Shown here piece by piece: positions 46,914-55,839 of a stretch of DNA of 64,000 nucleotides (the first letter of the stretch is position 1; each line of letters opens with the position of its first letter). The notes below the pieces were generated by a model that saw nothing but the letters and a program-made list of their open reading frames with translations, searched no databases and was not told where the DNA came from. The position numbers and the translations under genes were made by a program. The DNA comes from UTCFX2 sp963788145 (GTDB lineage Bacteria > Chloroflexota > Anaerolineae > Anaerolineales > UBA4823). Location: positions 1,116,001 to 1,180,000 of the forward strand of contig CAWBFQ010000003.1 of the NCBI GenBank assembly GCA_963788145.1. Direction: 5' to 3'.

Positions 46914-47621
46914 TTGATGACATCCACTTTATCCACTCGCCTGCGCGCCGGCACCCAACAGGCGCACCGCATGGCAGAACAAACCCTTTTCATCTGTACA
47001 TTCTTATCCGGTCAGATCACCCGCGCAACCTATCGCGATTACCTGGTCCAGCTTTTGCATATCTACACCGCCCTTGAGCAGCAACAGGCGCGCCACCGCA
47101 GCCACCCGCTGCTCGCTAAAATCGACAATCCGGTCTTATGGCGACGAGAAGCGCTGCTGCAAGACCTGCGATACTACACCCCCAGCGGGGATTGGCGGGA
47201 TTTTACACCCAAGCCAGCCACACTGGCTTACGTGCAGCGCATCGAGAGCCTCTCTCAGGACTGGGCTGAGGGCTTGATCGCCCACCATTACACCCGCTAT
47301 CTGGGCGATCTTTCCGGCGGGCAGTCGTTGAAGCGCATCGTAGCCTCAACCTTCAAGCTGACCGGCGCTGATGGTCAGGCTTTCTACAAATTTGCGGGCA
47401 TCCCGGATCAGACCCAATTCAAAGAGGACTACCGCCGGAAGCTGGATTCGCTCCCGCTGGACGAAGCCGCGATCGAGCGGCTGGTGGAAGAAGCCAACCA
47501 GGCCTTTGCCCTCAACCGGGCGGTCTTTGACGAACTCACCCCTGAATCAGCCCAGACGGCTGATTTCAGCCAGGGTTATTCCGCCGCGCCCGCTGATACG
47601 CTTACCCGCCGCGCGCTTTGA
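46914..47621 (+). CDS. biliverdin-producing haem oxygenase
   Basis: About 235 residues of the HO-1-like helical fold: QQAHRMAEQTLF (haem-ligating His) and TRYLGDLSGGQSLKRI (distal helix). It splits haem to biliverdin, CO and iron. TTG 46914 is 8 nt after GGAGG; ATG 46917 is 11 nt away, either may start. The final residues (about ADTLTRRAL) are encoded by the dispersed repeat at 47585-47634, so the natural C-terminus was probably replaced. Confidence 0.88.
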   Translation: MMTSTLSTRLRAGTQQAHRMAEQTLFICTFLSGQITRATYRDYLVQLLHIYTALEQQQARHRSHPLLAKIDNPVLWRREALLQDLRYYTPSGDWRDFTPKPATLAYVQRIESLSQDWAEGLIAHHYTRYLGDLSGGQSLKRIVASTFKLTGADGQAFYKFAGIPDQTQFKEDYRRKLDSLPLDEAAIERLVEEANQAFALNRAVFDELTPESAQTADFSQGYSAAPADTLTRRAL

Positions 47622-47634
47622 GGGGTTGATAATG
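47585..47634 (+). repeat. promoter-like dispersed repeat, copy 1
   Basis: GCCGCGCGCTTTGAGGGG followed by TTGATAAT, overlapping the haem oxygenase end and the cupin start. Relatives: 48131-48180, 48618-48668, 55840-55890. Confidence 0.6.
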
Positions 47635-48120
47635 GATATTTCTCTTGAACCTCAAAACAATCCTGCGTCTATCTTTCGAGTCGCCGCAAACCAAGACCAG
47701 TTCGGAGAACATCGGGGGCTTGGTGTCAGTGAGATTACATTCAAAGTAACGCCAAAAGATAGCGATGGTGTCTTTATTATCGAAAATACTTTTCATGAGA
47801 AAGGTGGTCCCGCACGACATTTGCATTTTGACCAAGATGAATGGTTTTATGCTATTGAAGGTGAATTCATCCTGGAAGTAGGGCAAGAAAAATTTAGGTT
47901 ATACCCTGGCGATTCAGTTCTTGCACCTCGCAAAATTCCTCATGTCTGGGCATATACTGGTGGTGGTCCGCGCGGCAGAATCCTAATTGCTTTTATGCCA
48001 GCTGGGAAAATGGAATCTTTTTTTCGAGAAGTAACAAAAGCCAACGCAATGCCACCTCAAGACCCTGAATTGTGGCGTGCTCATGGCATGGAGCTACTTG
48101 GGCCACCTTTGAAAGTGTAG
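47632..48120 (+). CDS. cupin-domain protein, intact copy
   Basis: 162 residues, single cupin barrel: motif 1 HEKGGPARHLHFDQDEWFYAIEGEF (His, His, Glu metal ligands) and motif 2 LYPGDSVLAPRKIPHVWAYTGGG (His). Function unknown; related small cupins bind metals or act as dioxygenases. GAGGGG lies 6 nt before ATG 47632. A broken copy lies at 53567. Confidence 0.85.
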   Translation: MDISLEPQNNPASIFRVAANQDQFGEHRGLGVSEITFKVTPKDSDGVFIIENTFHEKGGPARHLHFDQDEWFYAIEGEFILEVGQEKFRLYPGDSVLAPRKIPHVWAYTGGGPRGRILIAFMPAGKMESFFREVTKANAMPPQDPELWRAHGMELLGPPLKV

Positions 48121-48130
48121 TTGTAGGGCG

Positions 48131-48180
48131 AGACGCGGGCGGTGATGCGCTTGCGAGCCGCGCGCTTTGAGGGTATGATT
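48131..48180 (+). repeat. promoter-like dispersed repeat, copy 2
   Basis: GCCGCGCGCTTTGAGGGTATG, ending in the -10-like TATGAT, before the membrane protein at 48206. Confidence 0.6.
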
Positions 48181-48205
48181 GCGTGCAGGGTATTCACGGC
48201 GAATC

Positions 48206-48607
48206 ATGATCAAGCCTGCAATAAGTTCGAAAACGAAACTCATAGCGGCAACACTCAGCGCCAATTTCCTGCTCTCCTGGACGCTCCTGCCGTTCTTGAT
48301 ACCGCCTTTCCGAGCTTACTCGCTATCTGAGTTCTTCGAAGTCCTGCTCTGGCAGGGCATTGGCGCAGTCGGATGTCCATTCGCGCTTTTGGGCGTTGTC
48401 CTCAGCCTCCCTTTTGGCGCTAAACTTAGCAGCTCTAACTCCCTCTTCCTGCTGATGTATCCCGCGATCCAATTCCTTTTGGTGCGATCTGCGATCTCAA
48501 GAACGCCGCGCCAATGGGAACTCATCCTCATGCATCTGCTCGTCAGCCTCTCCTTCGCCGTCGTTTGGTACTATGTTCTCAACGGATACGACTTCATGTC
48601 AGGTTAG
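48206..48607 (+). CDS. small membrane protein
   Basis: 133 residues with four hydrophobic segments. No motif recognised. Its start region (CACGGCGAATCATGATCA) also occurs at 50110, so the start codon is embedded in a repeat. Confidence 0.5.
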   Translation: MIKPAISSKTKLIAATLSANFLLSWTLLPFLIPPFRAYSLSEFFEVLLWQGIGAVGCPFALLGVVLSLPFGAKLSSSNSLFLLMYPAIQFLLVRSAISRTPRQWELILMHLLVSLSFAVVWYYVLNGYDFMSG

Positions 48608-48617
48608 CCCAGACCTC

Positions 48618-48668
48618 AGCGCGGCCGCTGATGAGCTTGCGGGCCGCGCCCTTTGAGGGTATGATTGC
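48618..48668 (+). repeat. promoter-like dispersed repeat, copy 3
   Basis: GGCCGCGCCCTTTGAGGGTA then TATGATTG; same family as 47585 and 48131. Confidence 0.6.
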
Positions 48669-48735
48669 AGGCAAGGAAATGTGGGCAGCGCAGCGCAACA
48701 GCAGCGCAGATTCAAATCTGCACCTGTCATAACCC

Positions 48736-48788
48736 AAACCTGCCTTCGGCAGGTTTGAGCGCGCCCAGCCTGCGAATTCATTCGCAGG
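48736..48788. repeat. two tandem perfect hairpins
   Basis: AAACCTGCC-TTC-GGCAGGTTT (48736-48756) and CCTGCGAAT-TC-ATTCGCAGG (48769-48788). They lie between a small membrane gene and 48830 and may act as terminators. Confidence 0.6.
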
Positions 48789-48829
48789 TCTTGTGAATTA
48801 ATTGTTAGCTGGCTGAGCGCAACAACCCG

Positions 48830-49507
48830 ATGGAAACAGATTTTCAGACTTTGCTCCCCCGAATAATTGTCGCTTTTCCAATTGGCATTGGCGCAATCGC
48901 GTTTTTTGCCATCAGCATGAAACGCATCGAACGCTTCTTCATGATAGACTATCAAGGCAATTCCAAAGAAAGATTCAAAGATAATTTAATCGGGAATGTA
49001 TTTATAGCCTTGAGTATGGGGTGTCTAATATCAGTTTTTTTCGTGTTCCTGGCTGGCACATTAAGCTGGGGGCTGATTCTGTATTCGCTTATCTTTGGAG
49101 CGTTTGTTGGAGCGTTTATTCTTCCGATTGGCGTTTTAGGTGCTTACTGGCGTTCTTATATGAGTAATAAACTTTGGGGTGGGTTTATGCCGATTGCTCG
49201 CGAGTATTATGGTTATGCCCAACCAGAGCCAGCTAAAATAAATAAGATTGACCCATCTAAAATCAAAATACCTCGTAGAACGATTATCTCAGCATTTTTA
49301 ATAGCACTGCTTGTGTTCTTCGGGTTATATTATTTCCTTTCCACAATCGGATGGAACGGTAGCCCGTTGTCAGGTTTTATGTTCAGATCATTTATTTCAG
49401 GATTGTTTGCTTTTGGTATATTTATGACAATCATTTCTGTGGCGCTGTCTCGCAGAATTCAAAAATTACGAAACGGCGAGCCATTGGATGATGACGACGA
49501 TTTCTAA
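48830..49507 (+). CDS. membrane protein of unknown function
   Basis: 225 residues, five hydrophobic segments and an acidic end (DDDDDF). No ribosome site before ATG 48830. AT-rich. No family recognised. Confidence 0.55.
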   Translation: METDFQTLLPRIIVAFPIGIGAIAFFAISMKRIERFFMIDYQGNSKERFKDNLIGNVFIALSMGCLISVFFVFLAGTLSWGLILYSLIFGAFVGAFILPIGVLGAYWRSYMSNKLWGGFMPIAREYYGYAQPEPAKINKIDPSKIKIPRRTIISAFLIALLVFFGLYYFLSTIGWNGSPLSGFMFRSFISGLFAFGIFMTIISVALSRRIQKLRNGEPLDDDDDF

Positions 49508-49540
49508 ACAGTACCAGCCGTAGCACGCGCCGCGCGCCCT

Positions 49541-49612
49541 GCCTCGCTCGCCCTGGATCTCCCAACCCAAGGCGCTCACCCGACCGAAGGTCTCCAGGGC
49601 GACCGGCAGTGG
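49541..49612. repeat. decayed copy of the double-hairpin repeat
   Basis: CTCGCTCGCCCTGGATCTCC...CACCCGACCGAAGGTCTCC resembles 53380-53482 but the stems have mismatches. Confidence 0.5.
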
Positions 49613-49621
49613 AAAAATGAT

Positions 49622-50122
49622 ATGGAAAAGCAAGATATTCCCTTCCGCTTTTTCTTTATTGTGATGATTAGCATCATCGTTTTCGCATGCCTGATCAAGA
49701 TAAACTCACAAAGCCCAGATGGAGTTTTGCACTGGCTTACAACGATAGCGATTTGTGCAGGTGTCCCATGGCTTTTTTCCCTTGCTGCGATAATTTATTA
49801 TGATATCGTTGATAGAAAAATGAGAAGATATCAGGCGCAGGAGCCGAAGCGTTTGAAGAAACATCAAGCCCGCTTCTACTGCCATATTTGTGGAAAGCCC
49901 AGCCCACAACCCTATCAATATTGGGTAGATGGCGAGGGGGAGGGTGGACGTCAATATAGCGAAGGTTATCTTACAACGGACTACAATAGACCAACTGAAC
50001 TGGTTCAATGTGCTCGATGTAAGAAATGGACCTGTGCTGATGCCGATCCTCCCCATTTGGAGAATGGCATTTGTAAAAAATGCTTAGAGGATAGCGGGCA
50101 GGGTACACACGGCGAATCATGA
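49622..50122 (+). CDS. membrane-anchored zinc-ribbon protein
   Basis: 166 residues. Two transmembrane helices (residues 10-28, 38-60) followed by a soluble part with CHICG, CARCKKWTC and CKKC: four Cys pairs able to bind one or two zinc ions. Function unknown. Confidence 0.6.
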   Translation: MEKQDIPFRFFFIVMISIIVFACLIKINSQSPDGVLHWLTTIAICAGVPWLFSLAAIIYYDIVDRKMRRYQAQEPKRLKKHQARFYCHICGKPSPQPYQYWVDGEGEGGRQYSEGYLTTDYNRPTELVQCARCKKWTCADADPPHLENGICKKCLEDSGQGTHGES

Positions 50123-50163
50123 TCATGCCTGCATTTTTGACAACAACCCAAAGGGTAAAAATG

Positions 50164-50523
50164 CTAGTATTTTCTATGTCGGGCTAATTGAACCATGGCA
50201 ACAACTTGTTCTGGCTGTGGCACAGTTGCGATAAGTCGCTGATAAGGAGCGCCTGACCGCAAATTAATGACAACCACAGGTTTGGTTCCGTATATGGCGA
50301 CAACGTCGTTGCCATTGCGTCGAAGCATTGTGCCAAGAACGATTACCCAGGGCAGACCTGTACCAACTCGCAATCCTTCAAGAATGCTCCACGGGTTATC
50401 GACCTTCTCTACGGATACGACGTCCTGAAGACGAACTGTAGCGCCTGAACGCAAGCCACCCAGTTTTTCCAGTAGCGAAAATCGCAGTATCAATTGGTCA
50501 TTACAGATTTCAATATTTGCCAT
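50164..50523 (-). CDS. PH-domain-like small protein
   Basis: 119 residues. IEICNDQLILRFSLLEKLGGL...VRLQDVVSVEKV and AIYGTKPVVVINLRSG...YQRLIATVPQPEQVVAMV follow the strand pattern of bacterial PH-like domains. Single gene on the minus strand in this zone. Confidence 0.6.
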   Translation of the reverse strand: MANIEICNDQLILRFSLLEKLGGLRSGATVRLQDVVSVEKVDNPWSILEGLRVGTGLPWVIVLGTMLRRNGNDVVAIYGTKPVVVINLRSGAPYQRLIATVPQPEQVVAMVQLARHRKY

Positions 50524-50615
50524 AGTGAACCCTTTATGCTCAGCATCATGATTATATCGGCGTCACCCCTCCAAGTCAACTCCAACCGCGCTGCGGCGTG
50601 GAGAGCGGCGTGGAA

Positions 50616-50690
50616 CATCCCCGAATAAGGGCACGAATACACGAATGGAGGGCGGCGCATTCGTGTATTCGCGAACATTCGTGGACGGTT
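50616..50690. repeat. ATTCGTG-type palindromic repeat, copy 3
   Basis: CGAATAAGGGCACGAATACA mirrored by CATTCGTGTATTCGCG; same element as 6486 and 12028. Confidence 0.7.
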
Positions 50691-50781
50691 GGCGTCTGTG
50701 ATCGGAGCGATGGGCCGCTGGACCCACCCTACAGGGTGACGGCGGCGCGCCAATTATCGAGTAAAATCAAAGGACAACCGC

Positions 50782-51237
50782 ATGGCTGCTCGAACGAGAA
50801 TCCCGATCCTGATCCTGGCTATCGGCGCGCTGGCGCTGGTTGCGCTGGCGTGCGCCTTTTCTGCCGCGCCCTCCCACCAGGGGGACATGGATACTCTGCT
50901 GGTGGACGCTGCCGAGGGCTGGCAGGACAGCGGCTTCGAGGTGCAGCCCGGCGACCGGCTGATCATCCGCTACCTGAGCGGGCAGTGGTCTCCCTGGCCG
51001 GGGCAGGCGTACGATGCGCTCGGTTCCGGCGGCGACCCGGCCTGCCGCTGCAACGTGATGGAGGCGGTCTCGCACGCGGCTTTGATCGGGCGGATCGGCG
51101 AGAACGACCCGTTCCTGGTGGGCAGCCGCTTTGAGCACGTGGTCGGCGAGAGCGGGCCGCTGCTGCTGCGGATCAACGACGCCGACCTGAACGACAATTC
51201 CGGCGCGCTGGAAGTGCTGGTGGAGGTCGAACAGTGA
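50782..51237 (+). CDS. PA-IL-like lectin lipoprotein, intact copy
   Basis: 151 residues. Lipobox ALVALAC; PA-IL-type domain with GWQDSGFEVQPGDRLIIRYL, ALIGRIGENDPFLVG and the calcium-site-like INDADLNDNSG. About 85% identical to the broken copy at 44246. Probably surface-attached and sugar-binding; the ligand is unknown. Confidence 0.75.
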   Translation: MAARTRIPILILAIGALALVALACAFSAAPSHQGDMDTLLVDAAEGWQDSGFEVQPGDRLIIRYLSGQWSPWPGQAYDALGSGGDPACRCNVMEAVSHAALIGRIGENDPFLVGSRFEHVVGESGPLLLRINDADLNDNSGALEVLVEVEQ

Positions 51238-51278
51238 GGGCGAAGCGGGCGGAGTGCAACGATCTATGAGGATGCTGT

Positions 51279-52107
51279 ATGATTAAACCGATACTCTCTC
51301 AAAGTAATCACATGTCCTTAGATGAAGTCATCACCTGCCTCTCCCGGAGCCACCACGTTGAAGGTGTCCTTACTTTGGGGTCAACTCGATCTGGAGCATT
51401 ACATCCGCATAGTGATTACGACTTGCTCGTTGTTCTATCGCAGATGCCAGTTCCGCTTCGTGTGATCCTAACCACGATCCACGGACGGTTAACCGATGTT
51501 CTCTTCGCTCACTCTGACCTTATTACCGAGATTGTAAGCGGACATTACATGAGAGCCAGGTCGGCTGATGAAGGATCATTAATGGAACGTTTGAAGACAG
51601 GTGAAGTCATCCATGATAGAGACGGACGCATTCGCCAAGCGCAGAGTATCCTTGCAGATCGAGAATGGCTGGTGAAACCGGAAGATAGCGAAGTGTACGA
51701 TCGGGCCGTGCATGGCATTCATTACAATTATCAACAGAATAAGCGCTATCTGGAGTGCGACGATCCATCGTACCAACTCGTGCTTGATTTTCGCCTGCAC
51801 TACAGTCTCACACAAGTACTTTGGGATTACTTTATTGTTCGGCGGATACCTTGGGAAGGTGAGAAGAAGGCATTTGCATACTGGCGAGAACACGATCCGG
51901 AATATTTAGCTTTTTTTGAGGCCTATCATGCCACAACAAATCGGCGCGGAAAAGTTCGCTATCTATACTGAAATGGCAGAACATACTTTGAAACCAATCG
52001 GTGGCATGTGGCCTGCGCAGGCAGTTAACGTTGCCCTAGATGTAGACGAATTTAATTTAGACGATGTAAAAGAAGCAATCCTTTTTTGGCAGTCGCTTCT
52101 TATCTGA
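51279..52107 (+). CDS. nucleotidyltransferase-fold protein, frameshifted
   Basis: N-terminal motif TLGSTRSGALHPHSDYDLLVV (GS...DxD) of Pol-beta-type nucleotidyltransferases, followed by a helical domain. The frame shifts near 51945; the C-terminal AEKFAIYTEMAEHTL...FWQSLLI is read in the next frame to 52107. Substrate unknown. Confidence 0.65.
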
Positions 52108-52204
52108 GGATGATTATTTCACAATTCTGCCGTCCGACAAGCCTCGCTTGTACTGGGGCAGGAGACCCGCGACCGGCAAGCCCATCAGGCAGTTGAGGGA
52201 CAAT

Positions 52205-52757
52205 ATGAACATCAAATGCTCCGTATATATTGCAGCCAGCGTGGACGGATTCATCGCTACGCCCGACGGCGGGGTGGAATGGCTGGATTGGCCCGAGTAT
52301 TCCGCCGCCCCGCTGCGAGGGCTGAGTTTCGCTGAATTCACCGCGACGGTGGACGGGCTGGTCATGGGCAGGAAATCGTTCGAAAAGGTGCTCAGCTTTG
52401 GAAGCTGGCCCTACGAAGGCATCCCCGTTGTAGTGCTCTCCAGCACAGGCGTGACGGTTCCACCCCACCTGGTCGATGCTCGTCCGGCTGGAATCTGGCC
52501 CGCCGCAAGAGATCGTCGAGCGGCTCGCACAAGCCGGGATGCGCCACCTGTACATCGATGGCGGGGTCACGATCCAACGATTCCTGCAAGCCGGGCTGAT
52601 CGATGAGCTGATCCTCACCCGCATTCCGGTGCTGCTCGGGGCGGGCATCCCGCTCTTCGGAAATGCAGGCCCGCTCCAGAAGCTGACGCTGTTGGAGGCG
52701 GTCGCTTCCGAAAACGGGTTTGTCCAGGAGCGTTACAGGGTCGAGGGCGGCGGATAA
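52205..52757 (+). CDS. dihydrofolate-reductase-like (RibD C-terminal) reductase 1, frameshifted
   Basis: About 183 residues: VYIAASVDGFIATPDGGVEWL and VMGRKSFEKVLSFGSWPYEG are DHFR/RibD-C motifs for NADPH binding. After a shift near 52490 the other half reads YIDGGVTIQRFLQAGLIDELILTRIPVLLG. Related proteins reduce pyrimidines or unknown substrates. A distinct family member follows immediately. Confidence 0.75.
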
Positions 52758-52788
52758 CATTGGCAATTTCAGCAAGGAGAACACGGCT

Positions 52789-53361
52789 ATGAGACAACTA
52801 AAACTTCAAGTGCAGATGACTGTGGATGGATACATTGCAGGGCCGAATGGCGAAATGGACTTTGCGACCTGGAATTGGGACGAAGCGTTGAACCAATACG
52901 TCACCAATTTGACCGAGCCGGTGGACTGCATCGTTCTTGGGCGAAAACTTGCCGAGGGGTTCATCCCCCACTGGGCCGGCGTGGCAGCCAATCCGGATCA
53001 CCCGGAATTCACAGCCGGCCAGAAATTTACGGACACCCCCAAAGTCGTGTTTAGCAAGACGCTGGACAAATCGGCCTGGCCCAATACGGTTTTGGCAAAA
53101 GGCAGCCTTGCGGACGAAATCGCCACACTCAAAGCCCAACCCGGCAAAGACATCATTGCCTATGGCGGCGCGACCTTTGTGTCTGCGCTGATCCAACACG
53201 GGCTGATCGATGAGTATCATTTGTTCATCAATCCAGCCGCGCTGGGCAGCGGGAAGGCCATTTTCAACGGGCTTGAGCGCAAACAAGCGCTGCAGTTGCG
53301 CCAGGCGACCCCCTTTGACTGCGGGATCGTGGTTCTGCATTACGCGCCAACGCGCGCCTGA
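52789..53361 (+). CDS. dihydrofolate-reductase-like (RibD C-terminal) reductase 2
   Basis: 190 residues, intact: VQMTVDGYIAGPNGEMD, IVLGRKLAEGFIPHW, IIAYGGATFVSALIQHGLIDEYHLF. AAGGAG precedes ATG 52789. Same fold as the gene just upstream but only distantly similar in sequence, so not a recent duplicate. Confidence 0.85.
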   Translation: MRQLKLQVQMTVDGYIAGPNGEMDFATWNWDEALNQYVTNLTEPVDCIVLGRKLAEGFIPHWAGVAANPDHPEFTAGQKFTDTPKVVFSKTLDKSAWPNTVLAKGSLADEIATLKAQPGKDIIAYGGATFVSALIQHGLIDEYHLFINPAALGSGKAIFNGLERKQALQLRQATPFDCGIVVLHYAPTRA

Positions 53362-53379
53362 ACAACCTTCGCTCCTGAT

Positions 53380-53482
53380 CTCGCTCGTCCTGGGTCTCCT
53401 GACCCAGGACGCTCACCCGACCGGAGGTCTCCGGCCGGGTCGGGGTCAGCTGTAGGGCGCGCCGCGCCGACCGTCATTCCTT
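53380..53482. repeat. double-hairpin (BIME-like) intergenic repeat
   Basis: Hairpin 1: CGTCCTGGGTC-TCCT-GACCCAGGACG, an 11-bp perfect stem. Hairpin 2: CCCGACC...GGTCGGG around CCGGAGGTCTCCGG. The end GTAGGGCGCGCCGCG...CGTCATTCCTTGAG recurs near 56855-56889. Confidence 0.7.
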
Positions 53483-53566
53483 GAGCAGGAGTGGTGCGCA
53501 GAGCGCACCCCACTACTGGCTTCGCCCAAAATCAACTTTAGAAACATTATTCGAAGGAGTCCTTTT

Positions 53567-54054
53567 ATGGGTATTTCTCTTGAACCGCAAAAATAACCTG
53601 CGTCTATCTTCCGAGTCGCCGCAAACCAAGACCAGTTCGGTGAACATCGGGGGCTTGGTGTCAGTGAGATTACATTCAAAGTAACGCCAAAAGATAGCGA
53701 TGGTGTCTTTATTATCGAAAATACTTTTCACGAGAAAGGTGGTCCCGCACGGCATTTGCATTTTGACCAAGATGAATGGTTTTATGCGATTGAGGTGAAT
53801 TCATCCTGGAAGTAGGGCAAGAAAAATTTAGGTTAAACCCTGGTGATTCAGTTCTAGCACCTCGCAAAATACCTCATGCCTGGGCATATACTGGTGGTGG
53901 TCCGCGCGGCAGAATCCTGATTGCTTTTATGCCAGCTGGGAAAATGGAATCTTTTTTTCGAGAAGTAACAAAAGCCAACGCAATGCCACCTCAAGACCCT
54001 GAATTGTGGCGTGCTCATGGCATGGAGCTACTTGGGCCACCTTTGAAGGTGTAG
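53567..54054 (+). pseudogene. broken second cupin copy
   Basis: About 95% identical in DNA to 47632-48120. It has an in-frame TAA after EPQK and loses one base near 53800 (GAGGT for GAAGGT), so no functional cupin can be made. The upstream sequences of the two copies are unrelated, so only the gene was copied. Confidence 0.85.
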
Positions 54055-54174
54055 TTGTAGGGCACGCCGCTCGTCGGGGTCGGGAGACCCTCGATCAGCA
54101 GAAGATGATAAAGATAGCCGCGCCGCTGATTTGAGGCGTTATGCGGCAATCGTGACCACAGGAGAACAGAATAG

Positions 54175-54624
54175 ATGAACACTTCATCCACAATAGCAGT
54201 GTGTCTTTGGTACGACGGCAACGCTGAAGAAGCAGCACGATTCTACACGTCGCTGATCCCAAACTCAGAAATCGTAAGTGTCTCGCCCGTTATGGTGACG
54301 TTCACGCTTGACGGAGTGCCATTTCAAGCGTTGAACGGTGGACCGCAGTTCAAACACACCGAAGCTGCCTCGATCTCAGTAAGCACCAAAGACCAGGCAG
54401 AGACGGATCGTCTCTGGAGCGCACTTACGGCTCTTGGCGGCTCAGAAGGCCGATGTGCGTGGCTCAAAGATCGCTTTGGTGTATCGTGGCAAATTGTGCC
54501 GCGCATCCTGCCGAAGCTCTTGAGTTCTTCGGATCGACAAGCGGCTGATCGAGCGATGCAGGCAATGTTGCAGATGACGAAAATCGATATTGGAGTCCTT
54601 GAATCTGCATTCAATGCCTCGTGA
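54175..54624 (+). CDS. VOC-superfamily PhnB-like protein
   Basis: 149 residues: AVCLWYDGNAEEAARFYTSLI, LNGGPQF and CAWLKDRFGVSWQIVP. Same family as 32197 but divergent. Function unknown. Confidence 0.85.
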   Translation: MNTSSTIAVCLWYDGNAEEAARFYTSLIPNSEIVSVSPVMVTFTLDGVPFQALNGGPQFKHTEAASISVSTKDQAETDRLWSALTALGGSEGRCAWLKDRFGVSWQIVPRILPKLLSSSDRQAADRAMQAMLQMTKIDIGVLESAFNAS

Positions 54625-54666
54625 GTCCTCGCTCGTCCTGGGTCGCCGACCTATCCTACGGGCTTC

Positions 54667-54897
54667 GCCCACTACCTGCCGCCCGAGATGTGGCAGTTGC
54701 TGCTCTCCACCTACTGCGACGCGGACGAGGAGCGCAACTGGCAGGCGCTGTTCGCCCTCGGCGAGCTGTTCCGCCGCTCCGCCCGGATCGTGGCAGAGCA
54801 GTTCCATTTCGACTATCCGCAAGGCGACGACGAACGCGTGAGCGCCCACCTGCGCCGCGTCCACACGCTGAGGCGGGATGCAAAGGAGATCGATTGA
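54667..54897 (+). pseudogene. C-terminal fragment of aminoglycoside 6-adenylyltransferase-like gene
   Basis: Encodes HYLPPEMWQLLLSTYCD to the end DAKEID, nearly identical to the last 75 residues of the gene at 57025-57895. The N-terminal catalytic half is absent, replaced by repeat-like DNA (GTCGCCGACCTATCCTACGG). The AAAGGAGAT at its end serves the next gene. Confidence 0.75.
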
Positions 54898-55832
54898 ACC
54901 TGACCGTGCGCCCCTATCAAAACGAAGAGGACTTCTGGCGGATGCGCGCCTTCTTGCGCCAGGTCTTTCTGCTCAACAACCGGCTGGAGCGGTGCTGGCA
55001 CGTGGCCCGGCTGGAATATGCCCGCTGGCACATGATCGCCAATTGCGCCAAACTGCGGTTGGAGGATGTAGCCTATCTGTGGCAAAACGGCGACGAGCTG
55101 GCCGCTTTCATGCTACCGGACGGCGAGTTGGGCGAGGTCCATTTCTGCGTCCATCCCACCTATGACAGCCCGCAACTGGCGGAGGAGATGATCGGCCTGG
55201 CCGAGGAGCGCCTGACTACGCCGCGCAAGATCGGCGGGCGCAGGCTGTTCGCCTGGGTGAATCAGGCTGATGCCGCCCGCCAGGAGCTGCTGGCCCGGCG
55301 CGGCTACACGCCCGACGATTGGCCGGAACATCAGTGGCGGCGCGATCTGGACAGCCCGATCCCGGCTGGGCTGCCCCCCGCCGGCTACCAGATCCGCGCC
55401 CTGGGCGATGGGTTGGAATTGCTCGAACGCTGTTACGCTTCCGGGCTGGGTTTCCACGAGGGCGATATCCAGATCGCGGTCGAGAACCGGGACGACCCGA
55501 GCTGGTATCGCAGCATCCAGCGCGCCGCGCTGTACCGGCGCGACCTGGACCTGGTGGCGGTGGCCGCCGACGGGGCGATCGCTGCGTTCTGCACGATCTG
55601 GTTCGATGACGTGACCCGCAGCGGGTATTTCGAACCGGTTGCGACCGTGCCCTCCCACCAGCGGCGCGGGCTGGGCCGGGCGCTGCTGACCGAGGGGCTG
55701 CGCCGCCTGCAGCAGATCGGCTGCACGCGCGCCTTCGTCGGCGGCTACACCCCGGCGGCGAACGGGTTGTACCAGGCGGTGTTTGGCCCCGACCACGAGT
55801 TGTACACTCCCTGGCTGCGGGTTTGGGAGTGA
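54894..55832 (+). CDS. tandem-GNAT acetyltransferase
   Basis: 312 residues, TTG start at 54894 overlapping the upstream stop (TTGA), with AAAGGAGAT before it. First half: VRPYQNEEDFWRMRAFL...; second half: acetyl-CoA loop HQRRGLGRALLTEGLRR and GGYTPAANGLYQAVFG end. The substrate is unknown; two-domain GNATs of this type occur near resistance-like genes. Confidence 0.8.
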   Translation: MNLTVRPYQNEEDFWRMRAFLRQVFLLNNRLERCWHVARLEYARWHMIANCAKLRLEDVAYLWQNGDELAAFMLPDGELGEVHFCVHPTYDSPQLAEEMIGLAEERLTTPRKIGGRRLFAWVNQADAARQELLARRGYTPDDWPEHQWRRDLDSPIPAGLPPAGYQIRALGDGLELLERCYASGLGFHEGDIQIAVENRDDPSWYRSIQRAALYRRDLDLVAVAADGAIAAFCTIWFDDVTRSGYFEPVATVPSHQRRGLGRALLTEGLRRLQQIGCTRAFVGGYTPAANGLYQAVFGPDHELYTPWLRVWE

Positions 55833-55839
55833 ATGCCGG

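Noticed and set aside
48797..48806. GTTAGCTGGC as another cassette core
   Set aside because: No complementary R'' follows the next gene (ends 49507) and the upstream hairpins do not form attC arms.
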